Positions 50,460 through 59,646 of a stretch of 64,000 bases of DNA are shown one piece after another. Every line of letters starts with the position of its first letter. The stretch's first letter is position 1. The notes below the pieces were generated by a model. It was not told the DNA's origin and made no database searches. It was given only the letters and a program-made list of their open reading frames with translations. Position numbers and translations under genes: made by a program. Origin of the DNA: an uncultured Acetatifactor sp. (lineage in GTDB: Bacteria > Bacillota > Clostridia > Lachnospirales > Lachnospiraceae); the NCBI GenBank assembly GCA_934433135.1, contig CAKRZO010000002.1, positions 186,001-250,000 of the forward strand. Reading direction: 5' to 3'.

Positions 50460-51584
50460 ATGATTCATTATATAAGTAATTACAATAATTACAAGAAATT
50501 GAATTTACACGCAGGGGATACCGTCCTTTTTCAAAGAGGGATGTTTGTAAGGGGCAAACTGGAAAATGTCGAAGGAGTAGATTACGGAGCCTACGGAGAA
50601 GGAGAAAATCCGACTTTCTGCGGGTCACATGATTTATCGGACAAAAACTTCTGGCAGGAAACAGAGCCGAATATCTGGAAATGTGTAAAACCCTTGAAAA
50701 CCGAAGTATGCAATTATATTTTTAATGATGGAGAATTGTGCGGGACATTGCGGTGGGACAGACAGCAGCTCATCGAACAGGGGGATTTTTGGGATAATTG
50801 CTTCGGTCTGGATGAAGCAAAAGAGGAGAACCATGCGGCGTACCAAAACCATATGCCGCTTCTTTATTCCAAGGGGAACCCGGCGCTTTATTATGAAAAG
50901 ATCGAGTGCGTAACCAGGGATTCCCGATTCCTTGCCAATATGGTAAGCAATACAGTTATTTCCGATATTGATTTTATCAATAACGGTGTTCATGCAATTG
51001 CCGGTACCAACGCTCCGAAAAACGTTGTGATAAAGAATTGCCGTTTTCGTTTTATCGGCGGCTGTGTCTGGGACAAACAGCTGAAAATCCGGTTTGGGAA
51101 TGCGATTGAATGTTGGGATGTCTGTGAAAACGTGACGGTAGAAAATTGCAGATTTTACAATATATATGATTCCGCGGTAACACATCAGGGCGGGAAAGAT
51201 TGCAAATGCGCGGATCGCTTTGATATCCGGAATAACTTTTTTGAAAAGTGCGGCATGGCTGCTTATGAGCAAAGAGATTTGATGCCGCGATATGCGGAGT
51301 TTTGTGACAATATCTGTAAAGATGCCGGAGAAGGGTTTTCCAGGCTCGGGGAAGTTATGCCCAGAAGATCCGAAATATGGCCGGAACCGATGGGACATCA
51401 CATTTTCTTATGGAGAATCGACAATCCTGCTCAAAACGGCAGAATATGGATTACGAACAATACGTTCGGAGATGCACCGTTTGGAAAGGCGATATATGAC
51501 CGGATTTCGCCTGAAGCCAAAAAGCAGCTCGTCATAAAGGAGAATCATTACACGGGGAGGTATTATTGGGATGGAGAGCCATAA
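50460..51584 (+). CDS. Right-handed beta-helix protein
   Basis: About 374 aa, no signal peptide. Repeated short strands with Asn/Cys ladders, such as NVVIKNCRFRFIGG, NVTVENCRFYNIYDSAVTHQ and RFDIRNNFFEKCG, indicate a parallel beta-helix as in pectate lyases, GH28 and epimerases. I see no diagnostic catalytic motif of a single family. The frame extends upstream, but ATG 50460, 5 bases after AGGA and 7 bp beyond the previous stop, is the start. It overlaps the next gene by 14 bp. May act on a glycan bound intracellularly. Confidence 0.8.
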   Translation: MIHYISNYNNYKKLNLHAGDTVLFQRGMFVRGKLENVEGVDYGAYGEGENPTFCGSHDLSDKNFWQETEPNIWKCVKPLKTEVCNYIFNDGELCGTLRWDRQQLIEQGDFWDNCFGLDEAKEENHAAYQNHMPLLYSKGNPALYYEKIECVTRDSRFLANMVSNTVISDIDFINNGVHAIAGTNAPKNVVIKNCRFRFIGGCVWDKQLKIRFGNAIECWDVCENVTVENCRFYNIYDSAVTHQGGKDCKCADRFDIRNNFFEKCGMAAYEQRDLMPRYAEFCDNICKDAGEGFSRLGEVMPRRSEIWPEPMGHHIFLWRIDNPAQNGRIWITNNTFGDAPFGKAIYDRISPEAKKQLVIKENHYTGRYYWDGEP

Positions 51585-53715
51585 AGCAAAAGGCAAAAGA
51601 ATCCAGATAGGGAAGATGGAATTTCATGTTGAACTTGAGATCAAGGACTATTTGGGGAATGCTTTACCGATTAAGTGGATGGAAGAGGAAAGTACAGAAA
51701 ACGATTTGAAGTTTCAGGGAAAATTCACTTGTCTGCACGATGAAAAGGATTTCTGTGCATCCGTAAAGGTTGTAACGGAAAACAACAGCGGATATATAGA
51801 ACTGTCCTGCGAGGTTGACCCGGACAGCGGATGGCAGCGCCGGTATACCTTTCATCCGTATGACAGCATTCTTTTAAGACTGAAACCGGTGGAAGATTGC
51901 GATAAAATATTCGGCTCACAATCAAGACTGAAAGGTTCCGACTGCTGGTCAGGGGCATTTTTTGCAGGTAGTTTTTCAGAAATTCCGCAGAATATAGCAT
52001 CCATGGTTTGGAAGTCAGATCAGTATTATCACATTCTTCCGCTGGTTGATGGGGATTTTAAAAGCGAAATAAGAAATGTTGACGGAGACTTTGCGATAAG
52101 CGTTTCTCCATGTTCGGGAGGCTTTACGAAAATAAAAGCGAAGTCTGCGGTTATAACCTGGGGAGAAGATCCTTATGAAACTGCTGAGAAAAACGTGAAT
52201 AAAGGCTATGAAATACTGGACATTGTCAATGCCGCGAGGAAAAACACCCGGCTTTCGGAGGTCTTTGATTATCTTGGCTGGTGCAGTTGGGACTCAATGA
52301 CATTACAGGTTAATTCTGCTGGAATTCTGGAAAAAGCAGAAGAATTCAGGGAAAAGAATATTCCGGTAAGGTGGATTCTGATTGATGACGGTTGGTATCC
52401 GGAAGACAAAAAGCGCAGAATCCTGGACTTTAAAGAAAAAAAAGAACAGTTTCCGGAAGGTTTTAAGAAGCTGACCTCCGAGCTGAAAAATCGTTACGGT
52501 ATGAAATATGTCGGAATCTGGCAGTGTTATGTGGGAGGATGGAACGGAATTGCTCCGGACAGTCCGATTACACAGAATATGGCGGATATCATAGAGAAAA
52601 ATGATATGGGAATCATAGTCCCCAGAACGGACGAAGGCGGAAGTTTTCGATATTGGAATGCCAGGAATGAATATCTTGCCAAATGCGGGTTTGATTTTTC
52701 CAAAGTAGACGTTGAATGCAGTATTTCCGGAGTTACGAATGATTTAAAACCGGTGGGACGTACGTTAAAAGAGGCTTTCCGGGGACTTGAGGGTTCAGTC
52801 GGAATGTACTTTGACGGCGCATGCATACATTGCACGGCAATGGGACCGGAATTCCTCTGGAGCAGAACCGTCGGAATGGTAAATCGGAATTCGGTTGATT
52901 TTAATCCGGCGGATGTAAAAAGTATGAAACAATTTGTATGTGACAATATTTTTAATTCCTATTATCATAGCCGGTTCTGCGACCTGGACTGGGATATGAT
53001 GTGGAGCGACAGCCCGACAACGAAGCTTAATATTGTAATGCATAGCTTAAGCGGCGGATGTGTCTACCTTTCAGAACCGGCCGGGAGAAGCAAACGAGAA
53101 AATATTATGCCGTTCTGCTTGTCTGACGGACAATTGTTAAAATGTGACAATGCAATTATGCCGGCAGAGGATTCCCTGTTTGCCGACCCGATCCGTCACG
53201 AGGACGTTTTGAAAGCGTGGAATAAGCAAGGCAATGCAGGGTATCTGGGAATTTTTAATCTCTATGAGGGAGAAAAAACGATTAACGGTCGGTTTGCGGT
53301 TGATGATATACATGGAATAGCAGGGGATAAATTCCTTGTTTATGACTGGTTTCAAAGAAAATCGTTTCTGTCGGATAAAGAGACAAGGCATGAAGTTTCC
53401 GTTGAACCTTACGATGCCAAAATGTATGTTGCAACACCATACAGAAACGACATTGCACTGATAGGGAACATCGATAAGTATGTTCCATCAGCAGTGATCG
53501 AAAATGTCGTATACTGCGATGACCTGGTTATGCTTGATTTAAAAGAGGGAGGACAGTTTGCTTTCGCAGCAGATGGGCTGTTGCAGGTAAGAGCCAATGG
53601 GGTGAAAATCGATGTCGTGAAGCACGATCATTATTCTGTCGCAGACTGCTCCGGCATAAAAGGGAAAGTGATCCTGACAATAGAACGGAAAGGAAATGGA
53701 GAGGGCTATGAATGA
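51571..53715 (+). CDS. GH36-type glycosidase, raffinose synthase/Sip1-like
   Basis: 714 aa, cytosolic. An N-terminal beta-sandwich (residues 1-240) is followed by a barrel starting FDYLGWCSWDSMT, then WILIDDGWYPED. KVDVEC with Asp380 corresponds to the nucleophile of the Sip1/raffinose synthase GH36 branch. CDLDWDMMWSD with Asp473/Asp475 matches the acid/base region. A C-terminal beta domain ends the protein. Related enzymes act on alpha-galactosides; this one may have another alpha-linked substrate. Starts overlapping the beta-helix gene and overlaps the next gene by 8 bases (ATGAATGA), indicating translational coupling. Confidence 0.85.
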   Translation: MESHKAKGKRIQIGKMEFHVELEIKDYLGNALPIKWMEEESTENDLKFQGKFTCLHDEKDFCASVKVVTENNSGYIELSCEVDPDSGWQRRYTFHPYDSILLRLKPVEDCDKIFGSQSRLKGSDCWSGAFFAGSFSEIPQNIASMVWKSDQYYHILPLVDGDFKSEIRNVDGDFAISVSPCSGGFTKIKAKSAVITWGEDPYETAEKNVNKGYEILDIVNAARKNTRLSEVFDYLGWCSWDSMTLQVNSAGILEKAEEFREKNIPVRWILIDDGWYPEDKKRRILDFKEKKEQFPEGFKKLTSELKNRYGMKYVGIWQCYVGGWNGIAPDSPITQNMADIIEKNDMGIIVPRTDEGGSFRYWNARNEYLAKCGFDFSKVDVECSISGVTNDLKPVGRTLKEAFRGLEGSVGMYFDGACIHCTAMGPEFLWSRTVGMVNRNSVDFNPADVKSMKQFVCDNIFNSYYHSRFCDLDWDMMWSDSPTTKLNIVMHSLSGGCVYLSEPAGRSKRENIMPFCLSDGQLLKCDNAIMPAEDSLFADPIRHEDVLKAWNKQGNAGYLGIFNLYEGEKTINGRFAVDDIHGIAGDKFLVYDWFQRKSFLSDKETRHEVSVEPYDAKMYVATPYRNDIALIGNIDKYVPSAVIENVVYCDDLVMLDLKEGGQFAFAADGLLQVRANGVKIDVVKHDHYSVADCSGIKGKVILTIERKGNGEGYE

Positions 53716-55795
53716 GTATATAACGGAAAAAGGAAAAATTAAATCACAGAATGGCATTCCTTACTTAAACCGCTGGTTTTGCGATGATTTGCTTGTATTC
53801 GAAAAGGATAAGCATGGAATTGCCAAGGTGGAATACTTTAATCAGACAACAAAAGGATCGGCAAAAGTGTTTGTTGATGATATGTTTGGCGGTTTTGCAT
53901 TTTATTTGCACAAGAAGAATGGCTTCCGCTATGCGGAAAAGATAACGGAGTGTACGGTTATGCCGTATGGATTTGAAGGCATCTGGGAACATAATGGTGT
54001 AAAAATGCAATATAGCCAGCGTATTCTGAATAATACGATTTGCATTACCTTGGAAACATCGGACAGTGTTCCGCAAGACATGACTTTTGATTTGGAATTT
54101 TATGATTTTTTGTCGTTTACGCCGTTTGACAGGGGAGACTTCAGATTCACGGATAATACGGAACGCAAATGGGTCACCTGGGAATTTAAAAATAATCGTA
54201 TGACAACTCATTATACGGAACCCGTGAATGGTGCCGGAACCTATATTGTGATCGGCAGTAATGTTGACATTCATTATAACAAAAGACCGATCAATCCGAA
54301 ACACATCCTGGAAAGTCCTGTGCTTGTACCGAATAGGCGTTATACGTATTTCCTGGTATTTGATCATAGCGAAAAGGGAGCACAAGAGCGTTTTGAACAG
54401 ACAATGAGGATGGAAAAGGAATACAGGAAAATGCAGGAGCAACGGTATAACGAGGTGATAGAAAAAGCTCCTGTCCTGGAGAGTCCTTATGAAGGGCTGA
54501 ACCGCTTTTTTGAGTTGGCACCGTTGTATCATGAATCCTGTAAAGTTACGTCTGTTCCCGGAGCTATAAGAGCCAAAACCAATTGCTACTGGGTCTGGGG
54601 CTGGGATGGGATGAGCAGCAGTTTTGCTTATACCTATTGGGGAGATATGAAATTCCTGAAAGATCTTTTACGTATGTATATGGAAACGGCAGACAAAGAG
54701 GGCGGAATTGCTCATTGCTATGCACGCGATATGTCCCATATCATAACAAGCCCGTATGCCGCACAGGGATTTTATATAAGTGTGCTTTATCAGTATTATA
54801 TCAATGGCGGAGATATTGCACCATATTATGATTTTGCAAAAAAGATATTTCAAAAAATAGCAGATCATGAAGTGGGCAAAACAGGACTCTGTGAAGGCTT
54901 TTCTCTTTTTCCGGATTTCAGAGAAAGTATTTTGGAAGACGGAAAGGATATCAGCACATTTAATAACAGCAGCCTGTATTGTGCTGTTGCCGCAATGATT
55001 AAACTTGCAGAATCCGTGAAGGATGAAAAAACGGCAAAAAGAGCTTCGGATCTTTCCCAAAGAACCCGCGATCGTTTTCAGTCGATATTATTTGATGAAG
55101 AGGCTGGATTTTTTCGTTCGTCTGCCGATTCAAGGACTCTTGAAAAAAGAAATTGTTTTACATCCATGTCTATAAAGTGGGATAATTTGTTCTGTTACGA
55201 TCTGGTAAAGGAAAAGACAGCACAGTCACTTCGCTTTTTTGAAGAGAATTTCCTGTGTAAAGCAGGTATCAGTCCTATGCCGGTTTGGGCGCAAAGTTAT
55301 GACTCGGATGCTAACCAGGCACATTGTAATTGGCCCTGTAATGATGAGTTCTATGCCCGTCTTATTAATCTCGAAAACCGCAAAGATCTTGTGGATGAGT
55401 TTGCCGAAAGGATAGGTTACTGGACGGATATGCTTACCTGCCCGGAAGGAATTAATTGCTACATTGATACCGAAACACCCGAGACGGATTTCTGGACAAC
55501 GGAAAACGGAGTGTGGCAGTCTTATTCCATGCGTGCCTGGTATGAGGCGGCAATACACAGTATCGTCGGCATAGATACGGATCTGGATGGTATTCATATT
55601 TACCCTTACAGCGGTGAGGAAGTGACACTTAGAAATCTGCATTATTGCGGAAAAACAGTGGATATTTATATGCGTGGGAGCGGCAGAAAAATAAAGAGTG
55701 TAATCCTTAATGGAAAAACGATAGGGAAAAGTTCCCTGGTTTCCAAAGAGCTTCTTATGGATAAAAACGTACTTGAAGTATTGAGGGAGCAATAG
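53708..55795 (+). CDS. Six-hairpin (alpha/alpha)6 glycosidase-like protein
   Basis: 695 aa, cytosolic. The N-terminal domain of about 250 residues is beta-rich. The helical barrel contains NCYWVWGWDGMSSSFAY, EGGIAHCYARDM, GLCEGFSLFPDFRES and NWPCNDEFYARLI. The C-terminal beta domain TVDIYMRGSGRKIKSVILNG resembles the end domains of GH78/GH94-like proteins. The WGWD segment recalls GH63/GH37 enzymes, but I cannot place it in one family. ATG 53708 with GAGAGGG is chosen; ATG 53696 overlaps that site. Works with the GH36-like enzyme encoded just upstream. Confidence 0.8.
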   Translation: MNEYITEKGKIKSQNGIPYLNRWFCDDLLVFEKDKHGIAKVEYFNQTTKGSAKVFVDDMFGGFAFYLHKKNGFRYAEKITECTVMPYGFEGIWEHNGVKMQYSQRILNNTICITLETSDSVPQDMTFDLEFYDFLSFTPFDRGDFRFTDNTERKWVTWEFKNNRMTTHYTEPVNGAGTYIVIGSNVDIHYNKRPINPKHILESPVLVPNRRYTYFLVFDHSEKGAQERFEQTMRMEKEYRKMQEQRYNEVIEKAPVLESPYEGLNRFFELAPLYHESCKVTSVPGAIRAKTNCYWVWGWDGMSSSFAYTYWGDMKFLKDLLRMYMETADKEGGIAHCYARDMSHIITSPYAAQGFYISVLYQYYINGGDIAPYYDFAKKIFQKIADHEVGKTGLCEGFSLFPDFRESILEDGKDISTFNNSSLYCAVAAMIKLAESVKDEKTAKRASDLSQRTRDRFQSILFDEEAGFFRSSADSRTLEKRNCFTSMSIKWDNLFCYDLVKEKTAQSLRFFEENFLCKAGISPMPVWAQSYDSDANQAHCNWPCNDEFYARLINLENRKDLVDEFAERIGYWTDMLTCPEGINCYIDTETPETDFWTTENGVWQSYSMRAWYEAAIHSIVGIDTDLDGIHIYPYSGEEVTLRNLHYCGKTVDIYMRGSGRKIKSVILNGKTIGKSSLVSKELLMDKNVLEVLREQ

Positions 55796-55874
55796 CATAA
55801 TCTGCATTACGTTTATCTGCGGCAAATTTCACTTTGCCGTTTTCGCTGTAAAATTGCTCGGAAAGGAGATTATT

Positions 55875-56708
55875 ATGAAACTTCAGTATCTGGGAACTGC
55901 AGCAGCGGAAGGAATTCCGGCGTTATTCTGTGAATGTGAGATCTGCAAGAGGGCAAAAAAGGCGGGAGGAAAGGAGATACGAACACGCAGTCAGGCATTG
56001 ATAGATGATAAGATTCTGATCGATTTCCCGGCAGACACCTATATGCACTTTTTAAAATATGATATACCGCTTGCAACAGTGAAAACCTGCCTGATTACGC
56101 ACTCGCATTTGGATCATCTGTATCCGCAGGAATTGGAAATGAGGAAAAGAGGGTTTTCTCACATCAATAATCAAACTCCATTGACCTTCTTTGCAGATGT
56201 GGCGGGATACGACAGCATTTATCATGTGAAAGTTACGAAAAATATCGCTGATGATGAAATAGCGGTCAGGAAGATTAAGGTATTTGAGCCGTTTACGGTG
56301 GAGGGGTATCAAATAACCGCACTGCGGGCTGCGCACGATCCGGCGTCTTCACCGGTTGTTTATCTGATTGAGAAAGACGGGAAATCCATATTTTATTCCA
56401 ATGATACCAGTGAATATCCGGATGAGAGCATGGCTTATTTAAAAAAATTGACAAGACCCATAGATCTGATTTCTCTCGACTGTACGGAAGCTTGCAATGA
56501 CGCAACCTATATCGGACACTTAACATTAAACAGGTGTATCAAATTGAAAGAAAACCTTCTGGATGTCGGTGCAGCAGATAAGAATACCGTTTTTGTCTTA
56601 AATCACTTTTCTCATAACGGAAGGCATGTGATATACGAGGAATTTACAAAAATTGCTGCAAAGTACGGTTTTGACGTGTCATATGATGGGAAAATAGTGG
56701 AAGTATGA
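55875..56708 (+). CDS. PhnP-like metallo-beta-lactamase-fold hydrolase
   Basis: About 277 aa. Metal motif His76-Ser-His78-Leu-Asp80-His81, followed by further ligands in AAHDPAS and ISLDCTEA, and NHFSHNG near the end. Cys19, Cys21 and Cys24 (C-x-C-x2-C) match the structural zinc site of PhnP phosphodiesterases. PhnP cleaves phosphoribosyl 1,2-cyclic phosphate, but here there are no phosphonate genes, so a cyclic phosphate, lactone or ester of a sugar is a more likely substrate (inference). ATG 55875 has GGAG 6 bases upstream. Last gene of the plus-strand set. Confidence 0.85.
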   Translation: MKLQYLGTAAAEGIPALFCECEICKRAKKAGGKEIRTRSQALIDDKILIDFPADTYMHFLKYDIPLATVKTCLITHSHLDHLYPQELEMRKRGFSHINNQTPLTFFADVAGYDSIYHVKVTKNIADDEIAVRKIKVFEPFTVEGYQITALRAAHDPASSPVVYLIEKDGKSIFYSNDTSEYPDESMAYLKKLTRPIDLISLDCTEACNDATYIGHLTLNRCIKLKENLLDVGAADKNTVFVLNHFSHNGRHVIYEEFTKIAAKYGFDVSYDGKIVEV

Positions 56709-56710
56709 GG

Positions 56711-56770
56711 TATTTCTTAATAATTCCTAAGAATTCATGAGTTGCTATTTTCCCGGTAAAGTGGTAAATG
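56711..56770 (+). repeat. Dispersed promoter-bearing repeat, copy 1
   Basis: TATTTCTTAATAATTCCTAA-GAATTCATGAG then TTGCTA (56742-56747), 17 bp, TAAATG (56765-56770). The copies at 61303 and 62252 have TAAAAT at the -10, so this one is probably inactive. It starts right after the PhnP-like gene and no plus-strand gene follows. Confidence 0.8.
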
Positions 56771-56795
56771 AGATAACAGTTCAGGCAAATAGCGC

Positions 56796-56832
56796 GACTG
56801 GTAACCGATTATTAAATAACCGGTTACCAGTC
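56796..56832. terminator. Hairpin between convergent operons
   Basis: GACTGGTAACCG (56796-56807) pairs with CGGTTACCAGTC (56821-56832); the inner bases ATTATTAAATAA also pair partly. It has no strong T-run and may serve both convergent units. A fragment AACAGTTCAG of the palindromic element lies at 56775-56784. Confidence 0.6.
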
Positions 56833-56871
56833 AAATGAAGAAATTCTCTGTTTTAAGTCTCCGGGCAGTTC

Positions 56872-57927
56872 TCATCTGAAAATCATGCTCTGCATCTTTA
56901 AATCTTCAAATATTTCATTGTGTATTTCTTCACGCATTTTCTCAATGGAACCGTAATCGTAGCCATTGAAATTATTTTTCATATTCAAAAATCTTGTTGC
57001 ATTTGTCAGGATAATAACATACATATCCATCCTGCGGTTGAAAAACATGGATGTTCCGGTATGGCCGGTATGTCCAAAACTGCCTGCAGGAAAGAGTTTA
57101 CCCGTCTGATGGTATTTTTCGTCAACATAAAGCCACCCAAGTCCCCAAGCTTCGCCGAAGTTCGTTACATGATTCCTTTCTGCATTATCGAATATAGTTT
57201 CCGAGTAAAGTGAGTTACTTCTGCACATAACAGCGTCGGCAAATTTCTCAATGTCTGCCATGGTAAAAAACTGCCCGCCCGATCCGGCACTTGTTTTAAG
57301 AATCCGTATATTTTCATCATCCCACGGGTGTTCCAATCCGTTCAGACCGTCGGTTCTGTAGCAAACGGCTGCATTCGGTTCTTTTATGGAAATGTTGAAT
57401 TTACTTCTTGTATAGCCAAGAGTTTTTTTGACCTTTTCGTCAAAGATCTTTTCCAACGGCATATTATAAATCTTCTCTAAAATATATCCGAGAAGAATCA
57501 TCCCGTTACAAGAATAAGTATAACAAGTTCCTGGGGCATAGGCTAACGGACAGCTGAGTATAAAGTTTGCAACAGCATCACTTCCCTTATCTGCTGCTTC
57601 CTGTGGAATACTGTATCTTATGATTCCTGATGTGTGTGTAAGCAGTTGCCCAACTGTTATCGTTTTCTTTTCACTTGGCACATTGTCAAAAAACTTCTGT
57701 AAGGTATCGTCAAGAGATAGAACTTTTTCATCTATGCTTTTCAAAATCAGTGTTGATGTCACAAGTACCTTGCCCATGCTTGCTATATCAAAATAAGTAT
57801 CGGCATTCACATTTACGGAGTGCAAAAATTTTTTCTCATTGCCGACGGAAACCAGTACTCCGTAAGAATCAAAACCTTTTTCCTGTAATTTCCTGTTTAG
57901 TAAAAGTTCTGTTTTTTCCAGGTTCAT
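56872..57927 (-). CDS. Serine hydrolase, beta-lactamase/esterase family
   Basis: 351 aa, no signal peptide. The nucleophile motif is Ser50-Met-Gly-Lys53 in DIASMGKVLV. The second motif reads YTYSCNGMILLG, with Cys where class C-like proteins have Asn (Y-S-N). HTSGIIRY and a final GHTGHTGTSM (in place of the KTG box) are typical of EstB-like esterases. Intracellular members usually act as esterases or amidases rather than antibiotic resistance enzymes. It is the last gene of the minus-strand operon 60402-56872. Confidence 0.85.
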   Translation of the reverse strand: MNLEKTELLLNRKLQEKGFDSYGVLVSVGNEKKFLHSVNVNADTYFDIASMGKVLVTSTLILKSIDEKVLSLDDTLQKFFDNVPSEKKTITVGQLLTHTSGIIRYSIPQEAADKGSDAVANFILSCPLAYAPGTCYTYSCNGMILLGYILEKIYNMPLEKIFDEKVKKTLGYTRSKFNISIKEPNAAVCYRTDGLNGLEHPWDDENIRILKTSAGSGGQFFTMADIEKFADAVMCRSNSLYSETIFDNAERNHVTNFGEAWGLGWLYVDEKYHQTGKLFPAGSFGHTGHTGTSMFFNRRMDMYVIILTNATRFLNMKNNFNGYDYGSIEKMREEIHNEIFEDLKMQSMIFR

Positions 57928-57941
57928 ATCTTTTCCTCTCT

Positions 57942-58943
57942 CTATAAAATCGTTTGATACAATTCGTTTAACAGCGCATCGGCATACAATTTAAATCCGT
58001 TTTCATTCGGATGAAGATACCCGTCACGATAATAAGTTCGGTCTTTTGGGATAAAATCAATACCGTCAATAAAGTACAGGTCTTTACAATCATTTGAGAT
58101 TTGTTTTAAGGTATTGGCTATTGTAGAAAAACTGCCGAGTTTATGCTTTTCATTATGGTCTGCACGCCAAATCGGGGCAATTACAAAGATCGGAACATTC
58201 GGATAATTGCTTACCAGGTTTTCAAAAAAAACATAGCTACGCTTTTTAAAATCTTCAAAATCAGCACCTTTCCAATCATTTGTGCCGTATGCCACCGTTA
58301 TAAAGTCCGGCAAAATTTTTCTTTCGCATTTTGTAAGCTCAGGCAAAAAAAACGAGCCGCCTATTCCCTTATTCATTATATTAGCATTCAGCTTGTCGGC
58401 TAATATGGATGCATAGGAAAGCGAAGATTGAGCTGCGTCATATCCTTGCGTTATGGAATCGCCGTACATAATGAGCTTTCTTTTCTTTTGCACCGGAGTG
58501 ATAACCGCCCCGTCGTCAAGTTCGATTTCCCTTATCATTCCCTGAACCGACCAGGGGAAATAGATACAAATGTGCTTTAATCCTGATTTTAAGTAAAAAG
58601 TTTTTTGTCTGTCGGCAAGATTGTATTTCTTGTACGGATATTGAGGTAAGCGGTTGAAATTCTTTATTTGTCCGACTATACTGCCATTACAGGATATGTC
58701 GAAGGAGTAAAAATTTCTTCTGTCCGGATTGGACTCTTTCACACTTGTCGCAATCCGGATATAACGACTGTCGGTTTCAAATTCTATTCTTACCCCTGCT
58801 GTTGCCAGCCGGTTATCCTTTTCATGGTTTGTTTCGCCCAGCTCTTCTTTGGAAAATCTTGAAAATAGGATTTTGTTATGATCCGTGTCAGTATATTCAA
58901 CCCCGAAAACGAGAGGCTGTATTTGTTCATATTCCAATTTCAT
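57942..58943 (-). CDS. SGNH esterase with N-terminal beta-sandwich (CE2-like)
   Basis: 333 aa, no signal peptide. The N-terminal domain of about 155 residues (RIEFETDSRYIRIATSVKES) is a jelly-roll-like module. The catalytic domain has KLIMYGDSITQGYD with Ser, MNKGIGGSFF, VAYGTNDWKG and DGYLHPNENG with Asp and His. The layout matches CE2-like acetyl esterases and related uncharacterised hydrolases. It is the third gene of the operon, 19 bp after the dehydroquinase-like gene. Probably deacylates an intermediate of the same pathway. Confidence 0.85.
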   Translation of the reverse strand: MKLEYEQIQPLVFGVEYTDTDHNKILFSRFSKEELGETNHEKDNRLATAGVRIEFETDSRYIRIATSVKESNPDRRNFYSFDISCNGSIVGQIKNFNRLPQYPYKKYNLADRQKTFYLKSGLKHICIYFPWSVQGMIREIELDDGAVITPVQKKRKLIMYGDSITQGYDAAQSSLSYASILADKLNANIMNKGIGGSFFLPELTKCERKILPDFITVAYGTNDWKGADFEDFKKRSYVFFENLVSNYPNVPIFVIAPIWRADHNEKHKLGSFSTIANTLKQISNDCKDLYFIDGIDFIPKDRTYYRDGYLHPNENGFKLYADALLNELYQTIL

Positions 58944-58962
58944 AACGTTACCTGCTTTTGCT

Positions 58963-59637
58963 TTATTTATCCGGTGTCCAGTCCATATGATCCGTAACGT
59001 ATCGCACGAACTTTAAAGGCGGCTGTACTTTGGTCGCAAGTTCGTCATATTGCTGTACGCAAAGACTCATACAACTGCCGAGCATCGGTGAAACGAGTCT
59101 GTGAATTTTATAATGCGTTCCACCCGATAGAAATAGAAACGGTATTTTAAGCTCCTTTTTTAAAAGGCCTGTTATTCTGATATTTTCCGCTTCTTCCGCT
59201 TCGTTATCAGCGGCTGTTACGATCTTGGCAATATCAGCGCCCCGTCTCTGGTGCTCATATGCAATTTCAAGAACCTCGTCTGCCCCGGCATATCGGTATA
59301 GGTGCGATGACATCAGAACGGATTTCCCCATGATATCTCCGAGTGTCCCACCGAGCTTCAATCCGTCAAGAAGTCCCTGCATACATTCTTCGTCCGACCA
59401 TCCCTCATTGCATCCGCTGCGGTAATTCGCGATATAAAAAGGTCTGCCTGCACCGGAGGAATAGATTTCCTTTAAATACTTTCTTTCTTCATGGGCAAGC
59501 TGGCAAATCTGAATCCCAAAAGCGTCAGCACCTTCATATACGGCATTTCTGATGGTATTTATTGCATTTCGGGCAGTTCTCGACTGTATCATAACAGTTA
59601 CCGCCGGACGATAATCGGTTAAAAAGACAAGATTCAT
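58963..59637 (-). CDS. Type I 3-dehydroquinate dehydratase-like protein, atypical
   Basis: 224 aa barrel. His112 (SSH) and Lys138 (ADIAKIV) sit at the spacing of the catalytic His143/Lys170 pair of E. coli AroD, and Lys would form the Schiff base. THYKIHRLVSPMLGS gives the Arg and phosphate-like loop. The family's N-terminal Glu-x-Arg-x-Asp motif that holds the substrate is replaced by GIQIC in EGADAFGIQICQL. I conclude an intact Schiff-base chemistry with a changed substrate pocket. A shikimate-pathway role is unlikely because it sits among esterases, an SDR and glycosidases. The SDR gene precedes it by 9 bp. Confidence 0.8.
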   Translation of the reverse strand: MNLVFLTDYRPAVTVMIQSRTARNAINTIRNAVYEGADAFGIQICQLAHEERKYLKEIYSSGAGRPFYIANYRSGCNEGWSDEECMQGLLDGLKLGGTLGDIMGKSVLMSSHLYRYAGADEVLEIAYEHQRRGADIAKIVTAADNEAEEAENIRITGLLKKELKIPFLFLSGGTHYKIHRLVSPMLGSCMSLCVQQYDELATKVQPPLKFVRYVTDHMDWTPDK

Positions 59638-59646
59638 ATTTATTTT

